8,479 nt of DNA from an uncultured Ruminococcus sp. (lineage in GTDB: Bacteria > Bacillota > Clostridia > UBA1212 > UBA1255). The position numbers were made by a program, and so were the translations under genes. The stretch is taken from the NCBI GenBank assembly GCA_902782885.1, contig CACZOW010000074.1, positions 1 to 8,479 on the forward strand, read 5' to 3'. Below are positions 1 to 5,670 of the stretch, piece by piece. The number at the start of each line of letters is the position of its first letter. Positions within the stretch are counted from its first letter, which is position 1. The notes under the pieces were generated by a model. It made no database searches, was not told the DNA's origin, and saw nothing but the letters and a program-made list of their open reading frames with translations.

Positions 1-54
1 CCCAAGGCTACCGACGCTCCCAAGGCTACCGACGCTCCCAAAGCGACCGAAGCT
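1..54 (+). repeat. 18-bp tandem coding repeat (PKATDA stalk)
   Basis: There are three units of 18 bp at 1-18, 19-36 and 37-54. The first two are identical at the nucleotide level; the third keeps the peptide pattern (PKATEA) with synonymous and one conservative change. Nucleotide identity suggests recent expansion by slippage or recombination. The array probably continues upstream of the window, so copy number is unknown. Confidence 0.85.
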
Positions 55-183
55 TCAGGCGAGACTAAAGATAATACCAAAAAAGACAATAAGTGGCTGG
101 TTCCCGTTGTGATCGGAGCGGTGGTAGTTGCCGCTGCGGTGGCTGCCGCGGTGATCATCGCTTCCAAAAAGAAAAAGAAATAA
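1..183 (+). CDS. C-terminal end of a membrane-anchored surface protein (5' partial)
   Basis: Frame 1 is open from the first base to a TAA at 181-183 and gives 60 residues, so the gene begins outside the window. The visible part has three hexapeptide repeats (PKATDA, PKATDA, PKATEA), then a polar Lys/Asp/Asn-rich spacer, a hydrophobic segment at about residues 32-54 rich in Val/Ala/Ile, and a final SKKKKK tail. This is the layout of a C-terminal membrane anchor: one helix with a positive cytoplasmic tail, and the repeats outside as a stalk. No LPXTG-like sortase motif precedes the helix, so I infer anchoring by the helix alone. The function of the missing N-terminal part cannot be told. A 45-bp gap separates it from the ribonuclease gene, so co-transcription is possible. 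Confidence 0.75.
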   Translation, partial: PKATDAPKATDAPKATEASGETKDNTKKDNKWLVPVVIGAVVVAAAVAAAVIIASKKKKK

Positions 184-199
184 GCGGTCCCGACCGTTT
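182..199 (+). terminator. Weak terminator-like hairpin after the first gene
   Basis: Bases 182-188 can pair with 193-199 (one G-U pair) around a 4-nt loop CCCG, directly after the stop codon at 181-183. The stem is short and the following T run is only three bases, so it would at best be partial. It may instead be a chance pairing, leaving the ribonuclease gene co-transcribed with the upstream gene. Confidence 0.25.
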
Positions 200-228
200 C
201 ACGCGAGCGGGCGCCCGGAGTTTCCCAA

Positions 229-1005
229 ATGGATAAGCTGTTGAAAAATAAAAAAATATGGCTGATCGCGGCGGTGCTGCTGGTGGCGCTGGTCGTCGGC
301 ATTGCGATCGCGTATATCAACAACCGCGGCGGCATTGACGACAACGGTTCGTACGAGCAGCCGGTGATCATTGACGCCACCGAGCCCCCGGAACGTACGG
401 ACAACGCCGGCACGGCCACCGGGACCGCGGCAACGGAATTGCCCGCGGACAGTACGCCGAGTCCCGCGCCCGCCACGGGAGCTCAGGCGACGTCAAAGCC
501 CGCCGATCCCACCGGGACGCCGGCGCCGACCAAAGCGAAGACGCCCACACCGGCGCCTACCCGAACGCCGACGCCGAAGCCCACCCGGACTCCGACACCC
601 AAGCCCACCGCGACGCCTACGCCCAAGCCTACGGCGACTCCGGCGTTGATCGACCGGGACGGCGTATACACATCCAAAGACGACGTAGCGCTGTATATCC
701 ACACCTACGGCACGCTGCCGAAGAACTACATAACCAAGTCCGAGGCGCAGAATGTGTACGGCTGGAGCGGCAACGGCAGCGACAAACTGGAAAAGTACGC
801 GCCCGGCAAGACCATCGGCGGCGACAAATTCGGCAACCGCGAAAAGCTGCTGCCTACAAAGAGCGGGCGTCAATACTACGAGTGCGACATCGATACCATG
901 GGCAAGGCGCGCGGCGTTAAGCGCATCGTGTACTCCAACGACGGACTGATCTACTACACCGAGGATCACTACGAACACTTCACGCTGCTCTACGGCAAGC
1001 CGTGA
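229..1005 (+). CDS. Barnase-family ribonuclease on a Pro/Thr stalk with N-terminal membrane segment
   Basis: This is a guanyl-preferring RNase of the barnase (microbial N1/T1) family, 258 aa. Residues 1-9 are basic and 10-30 form a hydrophobic helix; an AIA at 26-28 could be a signal-peptidase site, so the product may be tethered or secreted. Residues about 50-138 are a low-complexity Thr/Pro/Ala stalk with three TPTPKPT(R/A) octapeptides. Residues about 143-258 are the barnase domain and align closely with the classical enzyme: YITKSEAQ, APGK(T)IGGD, NRE, LP(x)KSGR and DHY blocks. All catalytic or binding residues I can place are kept: K170 (barnase K27), R204 (R59), E218 (E73, general base), R228 (R83), R232 (R87) and H247 (H102, general acid). 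An active enzyme is therefore expected. The start is supported by GGAG at 217-220, 8 nt upstream. The barstar gene follows after 19 bp. A stalk of this length is not part of classical barnase. Confidence 0.93.
   Translation: MDKLLKNKKIWLIAAVLLVALVVGIAIAYINNRGGIDDNGSYEQPVIIDATEPPERTDNAGTATGTAATELPADSTPSPAPATGAQATSKPADPTGTPAPTKAKTPTPAPTRTPTPKPTRTPTPKPTATPTPKPTATPALIDRDGVYTSKDDVALYIHTYGTLPKNYITKSEAQNVYGWSGNGSDKLEKYAPGKTIGGDKFGNREKLLPTKSGRQYYECDIDTMGKARGVKRIVYSNDGLIYYTEDHYEHFTLLYGKP
565..636 (+). repeat. 24-bp tandem coding repeat in the barnase stalk
   Basis: Three consecutive 24-bp units (565-588, 589-612, 613-636) encode TPTPKPTR, TPTPKPTA and TPTPKPTA. Codons vary between units while the peptide is held, which points to selection on the peptide rather than very recent duplication. 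The likely role is a rigid extended spacer between the membrane or wall and the RNase domain. Confidence 0.85.
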
Positions 1006-1012
1006 CGCGGGC

Positions 1013-1017
1013 GGAGG
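1013..1017 (+). promoter_or_regulatory. Strong ribosome binding site of the barstar gene
   Basis: GGAGG sits 7 nt before the ATG at 1025 and is a better match to the anti-Shine-Dalgarno than the GGAG before the ribonuclease gene. A stronger site on the inhibitor would favour an inhibitor excess from a shared message; that functional reading is inference. Confidence 0.7.
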
Positions 1018-1024
1018 CGGACAA

Positions 1025-1321
1025 ATGAAAGAGACCACTGTTGACCTGCGGCGCGCCGCGGGCAAACGCGAGGCGATAAAACTGATATACAAAGCGATTG
1101 GTTTTGACGGCGAGGCCGGAACGAATCTGGACGCGCTGGCAGACGTGCTTTCGGCTTGGGGAATGCCGGTACGCATCCGGATGCTGTACTGGAAAAGTTT
1201 CTGCGACCGGGAACCTGTTGCCGCTGACGGCATCCGTTCGGTGCTGGACGACATGATGGTGGAGAACCGCAATATCGTCGCCGCGTATCTGAGCGGCGGA
1301 AAACGCAGCGGACTCCAATGA
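1025..1321 (+). CDS. Barstar-family ribonuclease inhibitor
   Basis: This is a 98-aa cytoplasmic immunity protein predicted to bind and block the barnase-family enzyme encoded just upstream. It has no signal peptide, as expected for a protein that protects the producer's own RNA. The diagnostic barstar helix is visible as GTNLDALADVLSAW at residues 32-45, matching classical GENLDALWDCLTGW. D36 and D40 correspond to barstar D35 and D39; D39 is the residue that fills the barnase active site. Other interface hot spots differ by my alignment: Y29 becomes E30, W38 becomes A39, and E76 falls at V79 with E80 next to it. The tail after residue 91 (GKRSGLQ) extends past the classical end. The order, 19-bp spacing and strong GGAGG site fit a toxin-inhibitor operon. 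Family assignment is firm; pairing with this particular enzyme is inferred from adjacency. Confidence 0.9.
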   Translation: MKETTVDLRRAAGKREAIKLIYKAIGFDGEAGTNLDALADVLSAWGMPVRIRMLYWKSFCDREPVAADGIRSVLDDMMVENRNIVAAYLSGGKRSGLQ

Positions 1322-1375
1322 CAATGCTAAAAAACAATTTACGATAACATTGCGATATAGTGAAAGGGGAATTGA
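1322..1375 (+). promoter_or_regulatory. AT-rich gap before the aquaporin operon, possible weak promoter
   Basis: This 54-bp gap is clearly AT-richer than the genes on either side and ends in the ribosome site GGGG (1366-1369). TATAGT at 1356-1361 is one base off a consensus -10, but it has no good -35 at normal spacing and would place the transcript start inside the ribosome site. No terminator hairpin is seen after barstar. A promoter here is plausible from composition only. Confidence 0.3.
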
Positions 1376-2080
1376 ATGATGTTTAAAAAACTTTGTGCGG
1401 AATTTCTGGGCACGCTGCTGCTGGTACTGTTCGGCTGCGGAAGCGCGGTCGCCATCAACTCTGTGTTCGGGCCTTTCCCGGACGGCGGCGTGTACGTGTA
1501 CATCGCGCTGGCCTTCGGCCTGGCGCTGGTGATGCTGGCGTACGCGTTCGGCGACGTATCCGGAACGCATGTCAATCCGGCCGTGTCGCTCGGCATGCTG
1601 ATCGCCGGCAGAATGAGCGTAAAAGAATTCATCGGCTACGTGCTGGCGCAGTTTGCGGGCGGTATCGCCGGCGGCGCGCTGCTGCTGGTGTTCTTTGACA
1701 AAAAGACCGGACTGGGGACAAACGGCTACGGCGCCAACAGCGCGGTCAACGCCTCGCTCTTCCAGGCGCTGCTCATCGAATGCATCCTTACGTTCGCGTT
1801 CGTGCTGCTCATCCTGTTCGTTACCGATAAGATCGAGCGCTCTTCCATCGCGGGCCTTATCATCGGTCTCACTCTCGCGGTCGTGCACATTCTCGGACTG
1901 CCTTTCACCGGCACTTCCGTGAACCCGGCCCGTTCCCTCGGCCCCGCGATCTTTGCGGGCGGATCCGTGCTGGCGCAGGTATGGGTATTCATCGTAGCTC
2001 CGCTGGCCGGCGGTGCGCTTGCCGCGCTGGTCTACAGACTGCTCAAACACACCAAGTCTGACAAGAAAAATCAGGAATGA
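1376..2080 (+). CDS. aqpZ: AqpZ-type aquaporin (MIP family)
   Basis: This inner-membrane water channel has 234 aa, close to the usual AqpZ length of about 230. Both MIP signature loops are present: NPA at residues 67-69 (in THVNPAVS) and at 183-185 (in TSVNPARS). The selectivity filter matches a water-specific channel: F47, H171, T180 and R186 correspond to E. coli AqpZ F43, H174, T183 and R189. Glycerol facilitators lack this His and have a wider filter. Six hydrophobic helices are evident and the C-terminus is a short charged tail. The start is ATGATG; both codons lie at acceptable distance from GGGG at 1366-1369, and the second (1379) fits the MFRKL beginning of AqpZ slightly better. The stop overlaps the CotH start as ATGA, so the two are translationally coupled. 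The likely role is osmotic water flow across the membrane. Confidence 0.93.
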   Translation: MMFKKLCAEFLGTLLLVLFGCGSAVAINSVFGPFPDGGVYVYIALAFGLALVMLAYAFGDVSGTHVNPAVSLGMLIAGRMSVKEFIGYVLAQFAGGIAGGALLLVFFDKKTGLGTNGYGANSAVNASLFQALLIECILTFAFVLLILFVTDKIERSSIAGLIIGLTLAVVHILGLPFTGTSVNPARSLGPAIFAGGSVLAQVWVFIVAPLAGGALAALVYRLLKHTKSDKKNQE

Positions 2081-3678
2081 TATTAAACGGTTCAAAGTCA
2101 ATTGAATCTGTTTGCAGGCGGCGCGGGCTGCTCCACGCCGCCGCTTTATTATTGACTCTCGTGCTGTGCGCGGGGGCATTTTCGGCATTGGCGAATATCA
2201 TCGCACCGCTTGACGCGGAGGCGAAGGCGAAAGGTTATAAGCCCGCCGAATTGTCGAAAGACGGATTCGCGGTACTGGAGATCGATCTTGACGGTTACAC
2301 GGAGGAAGAGATCCACCGCTCCACATGGCTTCCTATAACCTACACGCTGCGTTACGACGGCGTGATACTGAAAGATGAATCCGCGCAGATCAAGGGCAGG
2401 GGCAACTACACCTGGGGCATGCCCAAACGTCCCTACGCGGTCAAATGCGACAAGCGCACCGACTGGTTCGGCTTCGGCGCGGCGCGCGACTGGGTGCTGC
2501 TGGCAAATATTACGGACCAGACGCTGATGCGCAATCAAGTCGCGCATACTCTGGCGGGACTGTTCGGCTTCGCGTTTGCGTGCGAGTGCCGCCCCGCGCA
2601 TGTGTTTATTGAGGGCCGCTACAACGGCCTGTATCTGATCACCGAAAAGGTCGAGATCGACAAAGCCCGGCTGGCGCTGGAAGACCGCGCCGGCGACATT
2701 CTGCTCGAGCTGGACAACAACTACGGCTGGGGCGAACCTGACGCGTTCCAGACGGATTTCGGCAATCTGTACGTCCCCAAAGATCCCACCAACGAGGAAC
2801 TGAAGGCGGACAAAGAACATACCACAGTGACGTTCAAACGCGCGCTCAGCAACGCGCGGCAAAAAATAAACGATTTCGAACAGGCGGTAGTCGGACGTAC
2901 CCGGTTTGAGAACTTTTCTCAATACATGGACATGGATTCCCTGGTGAACTGGTACATTTTCAACGAAATAATGAAGAACGACGACACGCTGTTCAATTCC
3001 AGCATATTCCTGTACAACGATTACGACGGCGTGCTGCACATGGGACCGGTGTGGGATTACGACCTGGCCATGGGCGGCATCGACCGCAACGACGGGAAGA
3101 ATGTTGACCCCGAAGGTTTCATGTTCCTGGAAGATTACTGGGGCAAGCCCAACTGGATGCGCTACGCCCTCGAGAGCACCACGCTTCAGAATATGATCCG
3201 CGCCCGCTGGCAGGAACTGTACACCTCCGGCACGTTCGAGTATATAGTTTCGTTTCTGGAACAGCAGCGGGAGTATCTGCGCGACGCGTACGAACTCAAT
3301 TATTCCGTCTGGCATAATGAAGGCGTTTTCGTGCCTTCCGATTCTTTCGACGAGTCGGTGGACTATCTTAAGGATTTTATCGTTCGCCGCGTTGCCTGGC
3401 TGAATTCCCAGTGGAACGATTCCGGTGCTACCGCCGCACCGGTGACCGCGGAGCCTCCCGCCACGCCGACGCCGGTCAGGACCAAGGCGCCGTCAACGCC
3501 CGCGCCCACGCCGCTGCCCACCGACGCGGCCGCGGAAACGGCGGCTGAAGCACAGCGCAGCAGCGGGGACAATGAAGTTCTTAATTATATTCTTATTTTC
3601 ATCGGCCTCACCGCGGTGCTGGTGACGGTCATTCTGTTGTCGTATTTAGTGATCAGCAAGATCAAAGAGAGAAAATAA
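2077..3678 (+). CDS. Membrane-anchored extracellular CotH-family kinase-like protein
   Basis: This 533-aa protein has an N-terminal export signal (basic RRR at 14-16, hydrophobic 17-42), a CotH-family region at about residues 65-440, a Pro/Thr stalk at about 450-485, and a C-terminal helix at about 501-526 followed by KIKERK. CotH blocks visible are IKGRGNYTW (105-113) with a following KRPYAVK, DWVLLANITDQTLMRN (138-153), the VFIEGRYNGLYLITEKVEID strand-turn-strand (176-195), MDMDSLVNW (284-292) and GPVWDYDLAMGG (323-334). The last carries the paired Asp residues that, by analogy with CotH structures, bind metal-ATP. Bacillus CotH is an atypical kinase that phosphorylates spore coat proteins; here the signal, stalk and anchor place the domain outside the cell, so a coat role is unlikely and the substrate is unknown. 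AUG overlaps the aquaporin stop (ATGA) and no other ATG precedes the signal sequence. The lipoprotein gene follows directly. Confidence 0.87.
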   Translation: MILNGSKSIESVCRRRGLLHAAALLLTLVLCAGAFSALANIIAPLDAEAKAKGYKPAELSKDGFAVLEIDLDGYTEEEIHRSTWLPITYTLRYDGVILKDESAQIKGRGNYTWGMPKRPYAVKCDKRTDWFGFGAARDWVLLANITDQTLMRNQVAHTLAGLFGFAFACECRPAHVFIEGRYNGLYLITEKVEIDKARLALEDRAGDILLELDNNYGWGEPDAFQTDFGNLYVPKDPTNEELKADKEHTTVTFKRALSNARQKINDFEQAVVGRTRFENFSQYMDMDSLVNWYIFNEIMKNDDTLFNSSIFLYNDYDGVLHMGPVWDYDLAMGGIDRNDGKNVDPEGFMFLEDYWGKPNWMRYALESTTLQNMIRARWQELYTSGTFEYIVSFLEQQREYLRDAYELNYSVWHNEGVFVPSDSFDESVDYLKDFIVRRVAWLNSQWNDSGATAAPVTAEPPATPTPVRTKAPSTPAPTPLPTDAAAETAAEAQRSSGDNEVLNYILIFIGLTAVLVTVILLSYLVISKIKERK

Positions 3679-3679
3679 A

Positions 3680-4711
3680 ATGGCGGCGCGCAGATCATTG
3701 ACCGTTTGCTTCGGATGTTTGATGCTGGCGCTCGCACTGGCATTGCCGGCGGGCTGCGGAAGAAACGTCGTCACGGACAAAATACCTGCGGCCGTCACCG
3801 ATGAGCCGGACGAGGGGTACGAAACTATGCAGCTTTTTGACGACGTCGGCTTCGAACGCGGATTCACGGTCGTAGGGCAGGATACGTCCAAAGTCGGCAG
3901 CGTACTGCTCTATGCGGAAGGCGCCGCGCCGGTCCCGGACGGGGGACAGACCACCGCGTGGCTGGTCGCCCAGTGGAATTCCGGACCGTGCCTTTTTCGC
4001 GACCGTGCCGCCTCCGCGCCGAACGTGCTCACCGACGGAGCGGTAAAAACTGTTACGCTGGATCCGGCGACCCGCGCCGTGGCGCTCCGGCTCAATACGA
4101 TCCCGCTCTATAACGGCGCCCCCGGAAAGACCGAAAACTGGCCGCATCTGCTGCTGGAGCAGTCGCCGCTGGATATCGCCGACGGCGCGCTGAAATACTA
4201 CTCGTGCTCCGCGGATAAACTGATCCTGTCGTTGGATATCCGGATGAACAGCTACAGGTTCGTGGATATTGACGGCGTCAACGCCGCGCAGTTTCTTTCT
4301 TACTATTACGTCAAGAGCAAGACCGGCGACGATTTCGTATGGTTCGGCGTGCCGCTTTTTGACAACCGGGGAGAGACCGGCCTGTACTGGGCGCTGGATA
4401 CCGCGGGGTCAAACCGGATGATCTACAGCATCCCCAGCGCTGAGACCTATAAAAACAGCCCTCATTCGCTCGTAAAGGCGCCGAACGAGCCTTATACGGG
4501 TCAGGAGTGGCTGCACGTAAAAGTCGATTTAAAGCCCCATCTGGAGGCTCTGCTGGCGCTGGGCCTCCGGGAGGGGATATTCAGGTACGCCAGAACTGTG
4601 GATGACCTCTACATCAGCGGCGTCAACATCGGCTGGGAGACCATCGGCAGCTTTGATATCGAGATGGAGATCAAAAACTTCGGGTTAAAGAGTTATATCC
4701 GGGAGGATTGA
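3680..4711 (+). CDS. Predicted lipoprotein of unknown function
   Basis: I do not recognise this 343-aa product. Residues 4-5 are basic, 6-22 are hydrophobic, and LPAGC ends at C26, which reads as a lipobox, although Pro at -3 is atypical. The mature part has a short acidic linker (about 31-50) and then a Gly/Asp/aromatic-rich sequence that looks all-beta. Strands are suggested by WLVAQWN (94-100), KLILSLDIRM (180-189), FVWFGVPLFD (219-228), LYWALD (235-240), WLHVKVDL (277-284) and SFDIEMEIKNF (324-334). Two such halves could form a jelly-roll or carbohydrate-binding-like sandwich, but that is a guess from pattern. No catalytic motif is evident. ATG at 3680 leaves one base after the CotH stop, with only a weak purine run (3668-3674) as ribosome site, so translation probably depends on CotH. 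This arrangement suggests that it works with the CotH protein on the outer face of the membrane. Confidence 0.75.
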   Translation: MAARRSLTVCFGCLMLALALALPAGCGRNVVTDKIPAAVTDEPDEGYETMQLFDDVGFERGFTVVGQDTSKVGSVLLYAEGAAPVPDGGQTTAWLVAQWNSGPCLFRDRAASAPNVLTDGAVKTVTLDPATRAVALRLNTIPLYNGAPGKTENWPHLLLEQSPLDIADGALKYYSCSADKLILSLDIRMNSYRFVDIDGVNAAQFLSYYYVKSKTGDDFVWFGVPLFDNRGETGLYWALDTAGSNRMIYSIPSAETYKNSPHSLVKAPNEPYTGQEWLHVKVDLKPHLEALLALGLREGIFRYARTVDDLYISGVNIGWETIGSFDIEMEIKNFGLKSYIRED

Positions 4712-4765
4712 CGATTCTGAGCAATCTGGCGGCCGTATTGCTGCCTGCAGCAATGCCTGGAGCTC

Positions 4766-4919
4766 ACGCTCAATGAGGTCGGCCGCACCTTTCTGCCTGA
4801 TCCGCGGCCGTGATTACACGCTCGATGAGGTCGGCCGCTCCTTTCTGCCTGATCCGCGGCCTGATTAGACGCTCGATGAGGTCGGCCGCTCCTTTCTGCC
4901 TGATCCGCGGCCTGATTTC
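4766..4919 (+). repeat. Three tandem 51/52-bp repeats with internal stems
   Basis: Units lie at 4766-4817 (52 bp), 4818-4868 (51 bp) and 4869-4919 (51 bp). Units 2 and 3 differ only near their last bases; unit 1 has a few substitutions and one extra base. Each contains GGCCGC and, 17 nt later, its reverse complement GCGGCC (4781-4786/4804-4809, 4833-4838/4856-4861, 4884-4889/4907-4912), so each can fold into a small GC hairpin. A fragment of a fourth unit (CGGCCGCTCC) follows at 4922-4931. The 51-bp period keeps a 17-residue repeat open on both strands, which I read as a by-product of the period. Confidence 0.85.
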
Positions 4920-4931
4920 ACCGGCCGCTCC

Positions 4932-4946
4932 GCATTCTCGCTCATT
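4932..4946 (+). repeat. Solitary copy of the 15-bp motif GCATTCTCGCTCATT
   Basis: This 15-mer is identical to the core of two of the three tandem units at 5275-5329, about 340 bp away and in the same orientation. It sits between the end of the 51-bp array and the first hairpin element, so it links the separate repeat families into one composite block. Confidence 0.75.
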
Positions 4947-4964
4947 TTTTGAAGCAGGCTGCAT

Positions 4965-5007
4965 CGATTTCTTAAAAAAAGTGAAACTTGGCGTTTTTTT
5001 AAGAAAA
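4965..5007 (+). repeat. Hairpin element, copy A of an inverted pair
   Basis: Bases 4968-4980 (TTTCTTAAAAAAA) are perfectly complementary to 4994-5006 around a 13-nt loop. The whole 43-bp element matches the minus strand of 5166-5208 at about 36 of 43 positions by hand alignment. The stem is AT-only, unlike an ordinary terminator. Confidence 0.8.
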
Positions 5008-5165
5008 AATATGTCTCCGGCGCCGGATTTTAGTCCCGGAAGGCACGAATTGTGTCTCGGATGAGACAGTTTTAGTAGTTAGCAGCAGCTTTAAAGTAGT
5101 TTGAAGGGCCAAAAACGACTCTGCAAGCGCTTTGCCAGGCTAAAACTAGCTGAGAGAAGGAGCCG

Positions 5166-5208
5166 TTTTCTTAAAAATGAGCGATTTTTCACCTTTTTTA
5201 AGAAATCG
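5166..5208 (-). repeat. Hairpin element, copy B of an inverted pair
   Basis: Read on the minus strand this is a second copy of the 43-bp element at 4965-5007. Its own arms (5167-5177 and 5195-5205, 11 bp perfect) bracket a 17-nt loop. Differences from copy A fall mainly in the loop while the pairing arms are kept, which hints that the hairpin is what is preserved. With copy A it forms an inverted pair about 160 bp apart. Confidence 0.8.
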
Positions 5209-5274
5209 GCAAAGCAGCGGCCGCAGTTGCGATCGCTGCTGCCTGGCGCACCGCCCGGGATCTGTCGTTCATCC

Positions 5275-5334
5275 GCATTCTCGCTCATTCGACTGCATTC
5301 TCGCTCATTCAACTGCATTCTCACTCATTTTTAT
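5275..5334 (+). repeat. Three 20-bp tandem repeats
   Basis: The consensus GCATTCTCGCTCATTCRACT repeats with period 20 at 5275, 5295 and 5315. The 15-bp core is identical in the first two; the third has one change (CTCACT for CTCGCT) and then diverges into a T-rich stretch after 5329. A degenerate further unit may precede at 5261-5274. Confidence 0.8.
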
Positions 5335-5609
5335 ACTGCAATTTTCAATTTTGTAAACAAAAAACACATTACCTGCTTTTTTATTCAATTTCATGCTCGT
5401 TTTTCTTCCCGCAGCGGGCATTCGCAACATCGATTATAGTTAATTTCCTCTCCTTGAACCACTTTTTCCGACTCGGGGCTCCTTCGAGGCCCTTCGAGGC
5501 ACCTCTTCGGCACCTCTGCAAGCACTTCAAAGCGTTGAAAGCCGTTGTATTATCCAGCCCGCCGGGCGGAGAAGGCGCTATTTCTAAACAAAAGCTGACG
5601 TCGCCAGGT

Positions 5610-5645
5610 AAAAAAATACCCCCTCGCGGACAACACGCGAGGGGG
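5610..5645 (-). terminator. Rho-independent terminator of the GH71/99-like gene
   Basis: A perfect 10-bp stem (5619-5628 with 5636-5645, CCCCCTCGCG and its complement) closes a 7-nt loop. On the minus strand it is followed by TATTTTTTT, with seven T residues from 5616 to 5610. The hairpin begins 25 nt past the stop codon of the minus-strand gene. The + side has a looser AT-rich tract (5646-5663), so weak bidirectional action is possible. Confidence 0.93.
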
Positions 5646-5670
5646 CATTATATTTAAAAATTTATTATGA

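Larger units (their letters stand above)
4712..5670. other. Gene-free, repeat-rich convergent intergenic region
   Basis: About 960 bp separate the end of the + strand genes from the end of the - strand genes. Open frames exist on both strands but they simply read through the repeats, lack convincing ribosome sites and have no recognisable domain. The region is a mosaic of tandem units (4766-4919), an inverted pair of hairpin elements (4965-5007 and 5166-5208), 20-bp tandem units (5275-5329) and a terminator (5610-5645). The parts between about 4960 and 5450 are more AT-rich than the genes. In 5330-5610 I see only small features: a 10-bp direct duplication CCTTCGAGGC at 5481-5500 and short palindromes. 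No tRNA, rRNA or known riboswitch pattern was found. Confidence 0.7.

Noticed and set aside
493..1272. Long minus-strand open frame opposite the barnase and barstar genes
   Set aside because: It is antisense to two firmly identified genes; the length follows from GC-rich codon bias and the stalk repeats.
2149..3315. 388-codon minus-strand frame opposite the CotH gene
   Set aside because: It is antisense to a recognisable CotH domain and has no domain of its own.
4720..4754. AGCAAT/ATTGCT/AGCAAT alternate hairpins just after the lipoprotein gene
   Set aside because: A 7-bp stem (4737-4743 with 4748-4754) forms, but no T run follows, so it is not supported as a terminator. Attenuation is unlikely because no gene lies downstream on this strand.
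4770..4964. Minus-strand open frame of 64 codons with a 17-residue repeat
   Set aside because: The peptide repeat is the direct outcome of the 51-bp DNA repeat, the other strand is open too, and no ribosome site or known domain is seen.
5016..5027. 12-bp perfect palindrome TCCGGCGCCGGA
   Set aside because: It is short, GC-rich and single-copy in the window, so it could be chance; no partner site or gene start is nearby.
4810..5064. Plus-strand open frame of 84 codons across the array and hairpin A
   Set aside because: It runs across unrelated repeat families and has no ribosome site. Its similarity to the minus-strand frame at 5091-5324 is explained by the inverted DNA element.
5091..5439. 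Overlapping open frames on both strands (5101-5439 + and 5091-5324 -)
   Set aside because: Both are composed of repeat translations and low-complexity sequence; neither has a signal, domain or credible start.
5454..5657. Plus-strand open frame of 67 codons before the terminator
   Set aside because: It runs through the terminator stem and short duplications, with no convincing ribosome site or family.
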